Assembly (NCBI GenBank): GCA_024638765.1
Contig: JAHEJT010000005.1
Coordinates: forward strand, 1 to 64,000
Reading direction: 5' to 3'
Length of the DNA: 64,000 bases
Source: Verrucomicrobiales bacterium
GTDB lineage: Bacteria > Verrucomicrobiota > Verrucomicrobiia > Verrucomicrobiales > DEV007
Shown: positions 1 to 7,966 of the stretch, in pieces
Numbering within the stretch: position 1 is the stretch's first letter
Layout of the letters: each line of letters begins with the position of its first letter
Made by a program: the position numbers and the translations under genes
Notes under the pieces: model-generated
What the model was told of the DNA's origin: nothing
The model's input: only the letters and a program-made list of their open reading frames with translations
The model's database searches: none

Positions 1-42
1 CGGACCACCGGGTTATGGAAAACCAAACTACCTGCGAAGGGA

Positions 43-420
43 ATGAATCAGGCATGTGAACCTCTGCTTCTGATCGTCGATGACGACGCCGTCCTGCGGG
101 AAAGCCTCCAGGTCGTCCTCGAAATGAGCGGGTACCGGGTGGAACTCGCCCACGATGCCGAAGAAGCCCTCACCCGGCTCAAGATGATGCATCCTGACCT
201 TATTCTCATGGACTGGAGCCTCCCCGGAATTTCGGGAGAGGACGCCACCCGTCAAATCCGCAGCCGCTATCCTGAAACCCCCGTTATCGGTCTTAGCTCT
301 GAAATGGCGCGTGCACAAAGAATGCGCACCGCCGGGGCTGCGGCGTTCATCCCGAAACCCTTCGAAATGAAAGCCCTTGTTTCTACGATCCGGGACATCG
401 TGACGGCCGCCGGACACTGA
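43..420 (+). CDS. Single-domain response regulator (CheY-like receiver)
   Basis: The 125-residue protein is a stand-alone receiver domain. Seen: an acidic pocket (Asp13-Asp15), the likely phospho-acceptor Asp57 in LILMDWSLPG, a conserved Ser85 and Lys105 before a Pro. There is no output domain, so it should act by phosphorylation-dependent protein contact, with a partner kinase that is not in the window. The reading frame stays open to base 1, so an upstream start outside the window is possible. The chosen ATG directly follows a purine-rich GAAGGGA, which is too close for a normal ribosome binding site. The family call is secure; the signalling pathway is unknown. Confidence 0.85.
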   Translation: MNQACEPLLLIVDDDAVLRESLQVVLEMSGYRVELAHDAEEALTRLKMMHPDLILMDWSLPGISGEDATRQIRSRYPETPVIGLSSEMARAQRMRTAGAAAFIPKPFEMKALVSTIRDIVTAAGH

Positions 421-432
421 GGGGCCGCCATC

Positions 433-456
433 CCCGCTTTTGCGCGCGGGCTTTTA
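433..456 (+). terminator. Possible terminator after the response regulator
   Basis: A short GC-rich hairpin (CCCGC pairing with GCGGG) is followed by CTTTTATTT, between the response regulator stop and corA. The stem is only five pairs, so the call is tentative. Confidence 0.35.
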
Positions 457-509
457 TTTCGGCGCTTCGCGGAGTAAGAAAGGGGCAAACCACAACCGCA
501 TCTCAACCC

Positions 510-1625
510 ATGCCGAAGTTCGACCTCAGACATCTCAATCCCCTCGGGCTCGCAAAGGTCCTCACGCGCGAGTTCGGGCATCACGCCAAGCCTCCCGCCA
601 TGCCGCCGGGGGCTCTCGTCCATGTTGGTGAACAGCTCACCGACAAGGTCACGTTTCGCATCGTCGAGTACAACCGCGAAAATATCACCATCGAGGATAC
701 CGATAACGTTGCTGAGTGTTTGCGGTTCAAGGACACCAAGCCCGTGACCTGGATCCAGGTGACCGGGTTGCACGAAATCGAGAAGATATCCGAATTGGGT
801 CAGCGGTTCGAGATTCACCCGCTGGTGCTCGAGGACATTCTCAACACATCGTCGCGGCCCAAGGCCGAGGTGTTCGACGATTACGTATTTATAGTGTCAA
901 AACTGTTGCGTTATGATCACGACACCAAGAACGTCGAAGTTCAGCAATTTGCCCTGGTGGTGTTCAAGACGGTGGTCATCAGTTTTCTGGAAGCGCCGAC
1001 GCCGATCTTCGATCCCGTGCTCGACCGCATCAAGAAAGGCATGGGGAGGATTCGCGGCGCGGCGCAGGATTACCTCGCCTGGGCCCTCCTGGACGCGGTG
1101 GTGGACAACTACTTCGGCGTTATTGACGGCGTAGACCAGCAGTTGACCGACCTCGACGACGCCCTCCAGAAAGACGCCGCGGGTGTCGAAGCCAACGTGC
1201 TTTTCACTGCGAAACGGGAGGTTTCCGAGTTGCACCGCCTGGTCAGGCCGATCCGGGAAATCGCCACCGCGCTTTACCGCGGCGATTCCGCGCTTCTCAC
1301 CGAATATTCGAAGCCGTTCTTCCGCGACCTTTACGACCACGCGATCCAGGCGATCGAGAGTGTCGAGGATCTGCGCGAACTGGCCGCGGGACTGCGGGAT
1401 TTTTATCTTTCGGCGGTGAGCAACCGCATGAACGAGATCATGAAAGTGCTGACGTTGTTTGCGTCTTTCTTCCTGCCGCTCACCTTTCTGGCGGGAATTT
1501 ACGGGATGAATTTCGAGCACATGCCCGAGCTTGCGATTCCGTGGGCCTATCCCGCCCTCTGGGGCGTCTTCATCGTGCTGGCCCTGGGAATGCTCGTCCT
1601 CTTCAGGAAAAAGCGGTGGTTCTGA
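510..1625 (+). CDS. corA: CorA-type magnesium/cobalt transporter
   Basis: This 371-residue protein matches the CorA family in length and layout. It has a long soluble cytoplasmic part, a central coiled-coil region (about residues 200-290) and two C-terminal membrane helices. The diagnostic Gly-Met-Asn selectivity motif is at residues 332-334, after the first membrane helix, and the C-terminus is basic (RKKRW). CorA forms a pentameric inner-membrane channel for Mg2+ and Co2+ uptake. It lies between a response regulator and a DUF1080 gene, with no sign of an operon. The ATG follows a weak upstream region with no clear Shine-Dalgarno. The family call is firm; the ion preference is inferred. Confidence 0.92.
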   Translation: MPKFDLRHLNPLGLAKVLTREFGHHAKPPAMPPGALVHVGEQLTDKVTFRIVEYNRENITIEDTDNVAECLRFKDTKPVTWIQVTGLHEIEKISELGQRFEIHPLVLEDILNTSSRPKAEVFDDYVFIVSKLLRYDHDTKNVEVQQFALVVFKTVVISFLEAPTPIFDPVLDRIKKGMGRIRGAAQDYLAWALLDAVVDNYFGVIDGVDQQLTDLDDALQKDAAGVEANVLFTAKREVSELHRLVRPIREIATALYRGDSALLTEYSKPFFRDLYDHAIQAIESVEDLRELAAGLRDFYLSAVSNRMNEIMKVLTLFASFFLPLTFLAGIYGMNFEHMPELAIPWAYPALWGVFIVLALGMLVLFRKKRWF

Positions 1626-1766
1626 CGCGGGCGCCGACCCGAAGGATGCGGCCCCTCGCCGCCGGCGCAAGAGCGAGCCGGGGGCGTTTGCCGGCAGCCG
1701 GCTCCGGAAGCGCCGCCCACTTTCCCGTTGCCGCAGGCGCGGGGAGACTCTTAGGATGCCGGGAAC

Positions 1767-2531
1767 ATGGTTACAAAATCCCCGTCCCCCGCCCTCGGCG
1801 CGATGTTCTGCCTCGCGCTTTTTGCCATTGTGCCAGCCTCGAACTGTAAGGCCAAGGACCTCCCTGCAGACGCGGATGGCTGGCGCACGCTTTTCGACGG
1901 GAAATCGCTGCAGGGATGGAAACCCAGCACCGATAGCCCTTCTTCCTTCAGCGTGGTCGACGGCGAATTGAAACTTTCCGGTAACCGCGCCCACCTTTAC
2001 TACATCGGCGACGATGGAAAAGCGGAGTTCAAGAACTTCGAGCTGAAACTGAAGGTGAAGACGATGCCGAATTCGAATTCGGGCGTTTACATCCACACGC
2101 GCTACCAGGATCAGGGCTGGCCGTCGATCGGGTACGAGTGCCAGGTAAATTCGACGCAGAAAGATCCCAAGAAAACGGGCAGCCTTTACGGGGTGATGAA
2201 CGTTTTTGTGGATCCCCCGGACGGCAGCGGGACCGACAAGTTCGCGCCCTATCTCATTTACGACGAGAAAAAGATGATTCACATGCGCGTCCCCAAGTCC
2301 TTGAGCAAAGACGGCGAATGGTTCGACTATTACATCAAGGTCCAGGACAAGACGATTACGATCAAGGTGAACGGCCGGACCACGGTGCAGTTCACCGAGC
2401 CGGAGGGCTGGGGCGGTCGGGATCCCAAGAAAGCCGGCCGCAAGCTTTCCAGCGGGACGATCGCGCTGCAGGCGCATGACCCGGGCAGCACCGTGTTCTA
2501 CAAGGACATCCAATTGAAGGTGCTGAATTGA
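1767..2531 (+). CDS. Secreted DUF1080 (3-keto-disaccharide hydrolase-like) protein
   Basis: The 254-residue protein begins with a hydrophobic export signal (about residues 10-27) and continues as a DUF1080 domain. Seen: the opening TLFDGKSLQGWK motif (about residues 40-51), SGVYIHTRYQ in the middle, and the closing segment ending FYKDIQLKVL. DUF1080 is a concanavalin-like beta-sandwich. Members act on, or bind, polysaccharides outside the cytoplasm and are abundant in Planctomycetota and Verrucomicrobiota. The enzymatic role here is inferred only. A Cys near the signal cleavage region (PASNC) could make it a lipoprotein, but the lipobox is poor. A palindromic repeat and a terminator follow the stop codon. 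Confidence 0.85.
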   Translation: MVTKSPSPALGAMFCLALFAIVPASNCKAKDLPADADGWRTLFDGKSLQGWKPSTDSPSSFSVVDGELKLSGNRAHLYYIGDDGKAEFKNFELKLKVKTMPNSNSGVYIHTRYQDQGWPSIGYECQVNSTQKDPKKTGSLYGVMNVFVDPPDGSGTDKFAPYLIYDEKKMIHMRVPKSLSKDGEWFDYYIKVQDKTITIKVNGRTTVQFTEPEGWGGRDPKKAGRKLSSGTIALQAHDPGSTVFYKDIQLKVLN

Positions 2532-2540
2532 GGGCGTAGA

Positions 2541-2596
2541 GTAGCACAGGCTTCCAGCCTGTGGTTGAGCAGACACAGGCTGGAAGCCTGTGCTAC
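2541..2596. repeat. GTAG-footed palindromic repeat pair (REP/BIME-like)
   Basis: Two 23-bp arms (2541-2563 and 2574-2596) are perfect inverted copies separated by 10 bp. Each arm is itself a hairpin: GTAG, then CACAGGCT, a TCC loop and AGCCTGTG. The GTAG foot and small inner hairpin match the architecture of REP elements mobilised by RAYT transposases in other bacteria. No RAYT gene is visible here. Related copies lie at 37404-37462 and 40390-40448. Confidence 0.85.
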
Positions 2597-2606
2597 TTGC
2601 AAGAAA

Positions 2607-2645
2607 GGCGGCGCCGGAGAGGAGAAATCCGGCCGCCGCCTTTTT
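2607..2645 (+). terminator. Rho-independent terminator
   Basis: A strong GC stem (GGCGGCGCCGG with CCGGCCGCCGCC, one bulge) is followed by five Ts at 2641-2645. It lies 76 bp after the DUF1080 stop. On the other strand the stem is followed by TTTCTT, so it may also terminate the convergent gene ending at 2722. Confidence 0.75.
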
Positions 2646-2721
2646 GCCCTCTCGGCGGGGAGAGGCAAGGGGCTTCGCCGGCGGGGCGGGGTCGGTCCCC
2701 CCGCCCGCCGACATGGCTGGC

Positions 2722-3297
2722 TTAGTAACGGTGACGGTTGCGTCTCGCTTCAAAGATGGCCGCGAGGACGTGGGCGAAGACTTCGCCCCGGGCGGATCCA
2801 CGACGGTATTCGCCGGGGCTTTGCTCGTATTCGGGCTCGACCACGGGCGCGGGCGGACGATAGGTGTATTGGCTGACGCCGCGCTCCACCGCGCAGAGGA
2901 CATCGTTCGCTTCGTGAATGACTTCGCGAATGTGCCGGGGCAGATAGAGGCAGGAGGCGGCGCGGTTGACCCGGTCGGCGGCTTCGCGCGTGGCGCAGAC
3001 GTGTTTCTTGACCGCGTGCATGTCATTGCATTTGAGCGCTTCGCGCACCTGGTCGACGCAGCGTTCAAACTCGCAAATCGCGTCGTAAAGGATTTTCTCG
3101 CGGCCGCACGGTTTCCAGTTACAGGTGCGCTTCAACTCGCAGACGTAGTCGTTGAGTAATTCGTTGGTGACACTATCCAGGGATTTGACGTCGTAATAGA
3201 GACGGTCATGCTCATGGCCGGCAAATACCGGCGACAGAGTCAGGCCCAGCGCCAGAAATCCCATGGATACGGTTTTCAGCAGAGTGTTCGTTTTCAT
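2722..3297 (-). CDS. Cys-rich secreted protein of unknown function
   Basis: The family is not recognised. The 191-residue protein starts with a classical signal peptide (Lys near the N-terminus, hydrophobic stretch, VFA-G cleavage near residue 26). The mature part is mostly helical in appearance and holds about nine Cys at roughly heptad-like intervals between residues 50 and 135, suggesting disulfides in the periplasm. The C-terminal 45 residues are Arg/Tyr/Pro-rich and basic. It converges with the DUF1080 gene and is separated from the upstream OmpA-like gene by a GTAG palindrome. No function is proposed. Confidence 0.65.
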   Translation of the reverse strand: MKTNTLLKTVSMGFLALGLTLSPVFAGHEHDRLYYDVKSLDSVTNELLNDYVCELKRTCNWKPCGREKILYDAICEFERCVDQVREALKCNDMHAVKKHVCATREAADRVNRAASCLYLPRHIREVIHEANDVLCAVERGVSQYTYRPPAPVVEPEYEQSPGEYRRGSARGEVFAHVLAAIFEARRNRHRY

Positions 3298-3430
3298 GAC
3301 AGTATGTGGTGTTAGTTCGGAGGGTAAGACGGTGTCCCGCTGGGATTATTCATAGAATTCACCCTGCTTGGTTCTGCGGAGGGGGCCGCTGCGGCTTCTC
3401 CCGACACGTCGGGACAGAATTGATGAGAAC

Positions 3431-3455
3431 TACTGCGGCAAGATGCCGCAGCTAC
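3431..3455 (-). repeat. Single GTAG-footed palindrome
   Basis: Read on the minus strand this is GTAG, then CTGCGGCA, a three-base loop and TGCCGCAG, ending in TAG. The stem is the same as in the repeat at 37404-37462. It lies between the Cys-rich protein and the OmpA-like gene. Confidence 0.7.
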
Positions 3456-3475
3456 TGCCGGGAAGGCGCAATGCC

Positions 3476-5761
3476 TTACTTTGCGACGCGTGCGGCGCTG
3501 ATATTCGCCGCGGGGCCGCCAGACGTGATCCATTCGTCTTCCAGTCGGACGATGAATTCCACCGATTGGTTGCGGCGGGCGGCGTCGGGATCGGTGGTAT
3601 CCACGGGGCGATCCCCCAGTGGCACCAGCGCCAGCGGATCGATGGCGGATTCTTCGGCCAGGATGAGATTGCGCGCGTGCTCGGCTCGATCCTGGGCGAT
3701 GCCCAGATGGCGGGCGTCAAAGGGCTCGGTGGGGTTGGCGTATCGGCCCAGGATCCGTATGGCGATCGGGATCTCTGCGACCGCGGCATCCTGCTGAAGG
3801 TTAAGGATGAGGTCGGCGGTCTTGCGAAGATCGTCGGGTAGAATCACCGGTTTGAGTGAATCCCCGGAATCAAAAGCGATGCGTTGCGCGATGAGTTGAC
3901 GGGCGGAGGTGCGGCAGGACTCGAGATCGAGGTTGGTGACGCCGGAGAGTTCGAGGGTCAGTCCTGGCGGAAGCGTGGCTTTGATTTTTTCGGAAGCGCG
4001 CAACCAGTTTCCGTGTGCGGCGCCTGTGGCAACGATGCGATCATCTTCGAAGCGCAGGGTGATTCCTTCGGGAGCTTGCAAGGCGGCGCGGGCGCGCCGT
4101 TTCGCGATGACCGGATGCGGAGAATGATAGGGGGAGAAATTGAGGGCGAGTTCGTCGGCGAAAAAGCCCTCTTGCTGGACGATAGTAAGGGGATCGACCG
4201 CGAATTCATCCCGAAGGCCGATGATTGCCGGGGGCCGGCTGAAGGCCGAGGCCTGGCTGATTTCAATACCGGGGGTTCGCTTCATGGCGTCGACGACGCC
4301 GTTCCAGCGGTAGAGATGCCAGAGCGAAAATGCGGAGCCGACGACGGCCGCGAGCATGAGGACGACCGCCGCAATTCCGGCCGCCTGGATCCAGCGGGTG
4401 GGCGAGACCAGGTGCCGGTTCGGGAGAGAGACGAGCTCCTGCATGTAACGGGTGAGAATTTCCTTGCGGCCGGCATTGACGGTTCCCGAGGAGCCGGCGG
4501 GATCCTTGGCGAGACCCTGTTGAATGGCCATGAGGGTGAGGCGGAGGCGTTGCCGGAAACGACGCGGGGCGATTCCCTGGACGGTGGCGGCGAGGGCAAA
4601 ACCCGATCCGCGGCAGACCACATAATTCTTCCGGGCAGTGTTGTTGGCGTCGACGAGGAGCGCGAGCTTGGAAGAAAAGCGAGTTTTAATCCGCTTGGGG
4701 CGGCGACGGAATCCAGCGGATCCACCGGCCAGGGAAAAGAAGGAAGGAGGAGCGGACTTAAGGAGGATGGGGAGTTTGGCGTCACGAGAATTACGGCTCG
4801 CGCTGGCGAGGACCTGTCCCTTGACGTTTACCAGAGCGATTTCCAGGGGAAGAAATGGAACCTCGTTGGCGATGGCTTCGGCCTCATGAGAGCGGCGCCG
4901 CAGGCGTGCCCAGAGGAGACGCAATTTCTTGCGGAGGATGAAATCATCGAGCCGCTGGTTGCTGCGGCGCACGAGCAATTGAAAAAAGTCCTTGAGAAGG
5001 ACGAGGACCTTTTCGTCGAAGAATTCGAGGCCATCTTCCGACGCGGTGAATTCGCGTCCCGCGATGTTAAAACGGAATTTGGGATCGATGAGGGACTCGA
5101 TGGCCTCTTTGAGTTCGACTTCCGCGAGGCGCAACTCCCCGGGAGTGAGGGGACGCGGACTGTCATCTTGCGCGGAGTCCCCTTTGGCATCGGCGCGTTT
5201 GCGGAACGGTTTCTTGGCGAGGGCTTCTCCGGCGGTCCAAGCGGGCAGCGCATCCTCAAGTTCCCTGCGTGCCGTCTCCGGGTCATCAATGCCGGGCTCT
5301 TGCCGGGGCGCGCTCCCGTCGGCCGTGAGATCGGCCATAAAGGGAAGCTGCAGAGTCAGAGTATCCTTGAAGACAGGCGCATCGGGATCCGGTTCCCAGT
5401 CCGGCCCCGGGCCGAAAGGAGTCGGGGCGCCGGGCTGCGGGACGACGCGGGAGGCGTCGGTTTCCGAGCCGTTCGCGGAATCCGGCGCCGCGGGTGTGGT
5501 CTTGGTATTCTCAGAGCTCGCGCGGGTTGATTTGCGCCGGGCGGCCTTTCCTGTGCCCGTCTTCTTGCGGGAAGCGGCACGCTTGCGCGGGGTGCTCCGA
5601 GTCTTGGTTTTGGAGGCGGAAGATCGGGAAGCCGGAGGGGATTTGGGCGCGTCGGAACCGGCGGTGCCGTCCTCACCGGGATGAGGAGAATCCCGGGAGA
5701 CGCTGTCGTCTTGCGACGGGCGGATTTCTTCGGCTGGCGCTTTCTCTCCCCGCGGACTCAT
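3476..5761 (-). CDS. Large OmpA/BON-like envelope protein with disordered N-terminus
   Basis: The 761-residue protein has four parts. Residues 1-115 are Lys/Ser/Thr/Ala/Pro-rich and likely disordered. Residues 215-450 form a folded cytoplasmic region that includes VKGQVLASASR. One membrane helix follows at about 459-482. After it come a BON-like segment (about 575-625, ITLRFEDDRIVATG) and an OmpA-like C-terminal region (about 635-750) with RAEHARNLIL and NQSVEFIVRL. A similar order (soluble domain, helix, BON, OmpA) occurs in some large OmpA-family proteins of other phyla, where it is thought to bind peptidoglycan. There is no signal peptide, so the N-terminus should be cytoplasmic. Domain calls are by eye. 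Confidence 0.6.
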   Translation of the reverse strand: MSPRGEKAPAEEIRPSQDDSVSRDSPHPGEDGTAGSDAPKSPPASRSSASKTKTRSTPRKRAASRKKTGTGKAARRKSTRASSENTKTTPAAPDSANGSETDASRVVPQPGAPTPFGPGPDWEPDPDAPVFKDTLTLQLPFMADLTADGSAPRQEPGIDDPETARRELEDALPAWTAGEALAKKPFRKRADAKGDSAQDDSPRPLTPGELRLAEVELKEAIESLIDPKFRFNIAGREFTASEDGLEFFDEKVLVLLKDFFQLLVRRSNQRLDDFILRKKLRLLWARLRRRSHEAEAIANEVPFLPLEIALVNVKGQVLASASRNSRDAKLPILLKSAPPSFFSLAGGSAGFRRRPKRIKTRFSSKLALLVDANNTARKNYVVCRGSGFALAATVQGIAPRRFRQRLRLTLMAIQQGLAKDPAGSSGTVNAGRKEILTRYMQELVSLPNRHLVSPTRWIQAAGIAAVVLMLAAVVGSAFSLWHLYRWNGVVDAMKRTPGIEISQASAFSRPPAIIGLRDEFAVDPLTIVQQEGFFADELALNFSPYHSPHPVIAKRRARAALQAPEGITLRFEDDRIVATGAAHGNWLRASEKIKATLPPGLTLELSGVTNLDLESCRTSARQLIAQRIAFDSGDSLKPVILPDDLRKTADLILNLQQDAAVAEIPIAIRILGRYANPTEPFDARHLGIAQDRAEHARNLILAEESAIDPLALVPLGDRPVDTTDPDAARRNQSVEFIVRLEDEWITSGGPAANISAARVAK

Positions 5762-5911
5762 GGGTGTGATTTTCGCGTTCCGGTTTGCGTGCCGTAAGGG
5801 TCAGAGGCGGCAACTTGGCGAGGCGTGGAGCCGCACCTCCCAGGCTTGGGAAGCGGCGGCGCTCCCGCCTCGCGACGGGCAGTGGTGGTCTGATAAAGGT
5901 TTGATCCCGGA

Positions 5912-6460
5912 TTACTTTCCGCGGGCTGCAGGCGACAGGCTGCCGGAGATGTTGTTGAAGAGGTTCGAGAGATCGCTCTTCGCCACCATCTTGCTGGCCA
6001 GGTCATCCTGCTGCTGCTTCACAAGACGCGTAAGTTCCGCGACTTGCTTGGAGAAATCCTCGTACATTTGACGAATTTGATCCGCGAGCGCGCTCTTGAG
6101 GGCTTCATGGCTCTCTTCCAGCGCGGCGAGGCGTTTGACGCCGCCGCGCATCTCGTCACGAAGCTTGGCGTCCTGCCGTTTGAGATCTTCGATCTTCTCG
6201 TCAAACCCGGAACTCAGGTTTTCGATTTCCGCCTGACTGAGCGTCTGGACGGCTTCGAACTTTGAGCTGAGTTTGGTGACGAGTTCCGCGTAATGGGCTT
6301 CAAGGCTCTTTTCGAAAGAGTTGAAGCGATCGGTGATGTTGCGGACCTGATCTCCGACGATGATGTCGCGGAGAGTGTTGATGCTTTGCAAGGCCTCATC
6401 CGTCGCGGGGGACGCGGAGGATTGAGAGCCGGAGTCTGGAGCGGACTTTGGTGTGATCAT
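5912..6460 (-). CDS. Coiled-coil protein of unknown function
   Basis: The protein is 182 residues from the ATG at 6460. After a Ser/Pro/Ala-rich start it is almost entirely heptad-patterned coiled coil (about residues 20-170), rich in Glu, Lys, Gln, Ala and Leu, with no membrane segment. A longer frame starting with TTG at 6559 exists. However, that codon lies between the -35 and -10 of a near-consensus promoter, so it would not be in the transcript; the ATG is therefore preferred. No Shine-Dalgarno is visible. A structural or scaffolding role is possible but unproven. Confidence 0.65.
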   Translation of the reverse strand: MITPKSAPDSGSQSSASPATDEALQSINTLRDIIVGDQVRNITDRFNSFEKSLEAHYAELVTKLSSKFEAVQTLSQAEIENLSSGFDEKIEDLKRQDAKLRDEMRGGVKRLAALEESHEALKSALADQIRQMYEDFSKQVAELTRLVKQQQDDLASKMVAKSDLSNLFNNISGSLSPAARGK

Positions 6461-6539
6461 GGTGGTAGTATGGTTGGTGGGGGGTGATGGAGAACTTGAA
6501 AGGCTGAGACGCAAAATTGAGAATTTATTGAATTTGATA

Positions 6540-6567
6540 ATTATAACCGATTTCTGCAACTAAGCAA
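6540..6567 (-). promoter_or_regulatory. Sigma-70-like promoter of the coiled-coil gene
   Basis: On the minus strand, TTGCTT (6567-6562) is separated by 16 bp from a perfect TATAAT (6545-6540). The region is strikingly AT-rich compared with its surroundings. The predicted start of transcription lies about 70 bp upstream of the ATG at 6460. Confidence 0.6.
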
Positions 6568-6668
6568 AAAATTCCTTCAATTTCTGCGCACCCGACACCG
6601 GCTGGAAACCTTCAAGGCGTGCCACCGGCAGATGGTTTCCATGGGCGTGAAATGCACGGCGGGGAGGC

Positions 6669-7466
6669 TTAACTCCCGGGCACTTCGCCCCTGAATTCCC
6701 GGACTGCGGCGGCGACGTCATCCGCGCGCATCAGGGATTCGCCGACGAGGACGGCGTCTGCTCCCCAGGCGTGGATCTGGCGCGCGTCTTCAGCGGATTT
6801 GATTCCGCTCTCGCTGACGAGGATGACGTCGTCACCGGCCTCCTCGGCGAGGCGTTCGGTGGTCTGCAGATCGACATCGAAGGTTTTGAGATTGCGATTG
6901 TTAACTCCTATGATGCGAGCCTCCGTATCGAGCGCCCGCTCGAGTTCCTCGAGGTCGTGCACCTCGACGAGGACCTCCAGTTGGTAGGTGTGTGCGGTGT
7001 CGAGAAGGTGTTGGAGTGTGTGTTGTTCGAGGGCGGCGACGATGAGCAGGATGGCGTCGGCTCCGGCGACCACGGACTCGAAAATCTGCGCTTCGTGAAT
7101 AATGAAATCCTTGCGCAGCAAGGGCAGACTGGTGGCATCGCGGATCCTGGTGAGATAGGAAAGGTGGCCCTGGAAGAATTTTTCGTCGGTGAGCACCGAG
7201 ATGGCATCCGCGCCGGCGTTCTCGTAGCTCTTCGCGATGGCGAGGGGATCAAAGTCTACGGCGATGGTGCCGGCGGAAGGAGAGGCCTTTTTCACTTCGG
7301 CGATGAGAGCGAGCCCGGATCTGTCCTCTCCCTCGCAGCGCAGGGCATTGGCCAGGGAGCGGAAGTCATTGCGCTCGACGGCGCCATATCGGAGTTTCTC
7401 GGCGCGAGGAAGCAGCACTTCGAGTTCCGCGCGTTTCTGGTCGATAATTTCAGCGAGTTTGTCCAT
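6669..7466 (-). CDS. trpC: Indole-3-glycerol phosphate synthase
   Basis: The enzyme closes the indole ring in tryptophan synthesis, converting carboxyphenylamino-deoxyribulose phosphate to indole-3-glycerol phosphate. The 265-residue protein has the usual single-domain TIM-barrel length. Seen: IAEVKKASPSAG (residues 55-66, with the catalytic Lys), LTDEKFFQGH, LRKDFIIHEAQI, IGVNNRNLKTF and VSESGIKS near the phosphate site. It stands alone; no other trp gene is in the window, so the pathway genes are dispersed. The ATG at 7466 fits family starts. Confidence 0.96.
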   Translation of the reverse strand: MDKLAEIIDQKRAELEVLLPRAEKLRYGAVERNDFRSLANALRCEGEDRSGLALIAEVKKASPSAGTIAVDFDPLAIAKSYENAGADAISVLTDEKFFQGHLSYLTRIRDATSLPLLRKDFIIHEAQIFESVVAGADAILLIVAALEQHTLQHLLDTAHTYQLEVLVEVHDLEELERALDTEARIIGVNNRNLKTFDVDLQTTERLAEEAGDDVILVSESGIKSAEDARQIHAWGADAVLVGESLMRADDVAAAVREFRGEVPGS

Positions 7467-7522
7467 GAATTCCCGCGGGCTGCCGGCCCGCCGAAGACCT
7501 TAGCAGTCCATCTGCCTTTTTG

Positions 7523-7552
7523 AACCGCGGATTTCGCGGATTTCCGCGGATG
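7523..7552. repeat. Nonamer-array repeat (AACCGCGGA type)
   Basis: Three consecutive words of nine to ten bases (AACCGCGGA, TTTCGCGGA, TTTCCGCGGA) form a short imperfect tandem array upstream of trpC. It is related to the arms around the GxxExxY cassette at 55643-56111. Confidence 0.55.
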
Positions 7553-7740
7553 GGTCAGGGAGAGCCAAGAGAGACGAAAGGCAGGACGGAGTCGGCGCGC
7601 GAAAGGGACGCCCGTAGAATCCCAGTGATTGATCCTCACCAATGCGTCCGGAGTGATTTTCGGAAATTCAGCTTGATTCGGCGGCCTTCCGGCCAATATT
7701 TTGACTTTCCCTCCGGCCGGTTCGGAGTCTCAAGGGAAAT

Positions 7741-7815
7741 GCGGGTGTAGCTCAGGGGTAGAGCGCAACCTTGCCAAGGTTGAAGTCGTGAGTTCGAATC
7801 TCATCACCCGCTCCA
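7741..7815 (+). tRNA. tRNA-Gly (anticodon GCC)
   Basis: The acceptor arms GCGGGTG and CACCCGC pair fully. A D-arm (GCTCAGGGGTAGAGC), an anticodon stem CAACC/GGTTG around loop TTGCCAA (anticodon GCC at 7773-7775), and a T-arm containing GTTCGAATC are all present. The CCA end is encoded (7813-7815). The gene lies between trpC and prmA and is followed at once by a hairpin. Confidence 0.97.
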
Positions 7816-7820
7816 TTCCC

Positions 7821-7837
7821 CCGTTCCGGGGGAACGG
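7821..7837 (+). terminator. Hairpin directly after tRNA-Gly
   Basis: CCGTTCC and GGAACGG form a perfect seven-pair stem with a GGG loop, five bases after the tRNA CCA end. There is no U-run, so it may act as a processing or end-protecting hairpin rather than a classical terminator. Confidence 0.4.
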
Positions 7838-7838
7838 A

Positions 7839-7966
7839 GTTAACCGTTAATCTGCCCGCAAAGGGATCCCCTGGTCGCAGATGGTTTCCCGGAAGCTGCT
7901 CCCCTGATTTTCAACTGCCACCACCCGCCGGAGATTCGTCGCCGTTTAACGCTTAACGCTTAACGA
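7839..7966. repeat. Heptamer repeat with inverted arms (GTTAAGC type)
   Basis: The left arm (7839-7852) reads GTTAACC, GTTAATC. The right arm (7946-7966) reads, on the minus strand, three GTTAAGC-type heptamers. The right arm ends one base before the prmA start codon, leaving no room for a Shine-Dalgarno sequence. Confidence 0.65.

Noticed and set aside
897-3068. A 723-codon open frame on the minus strand
   Set aside because: It is antisense to corA and the DUF1080 gene, both with clear family motifs, and its product has no domain-like pattern. High GC gives long shadow frames.
3884-5530. A 548-codon frame on the plus strand
   Set aside because: It is the antisense shadow of the OmpA/BON-like gene; its composition is Gly/Glu/Arg-rich with no motif.
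5912-6559. Longer start (TTG at 6559) for the coiled-coil gene
   Set aside because: The codon lies between the -35 and -10 boxes of a near-consensus promoter, so it would not be transcribed.
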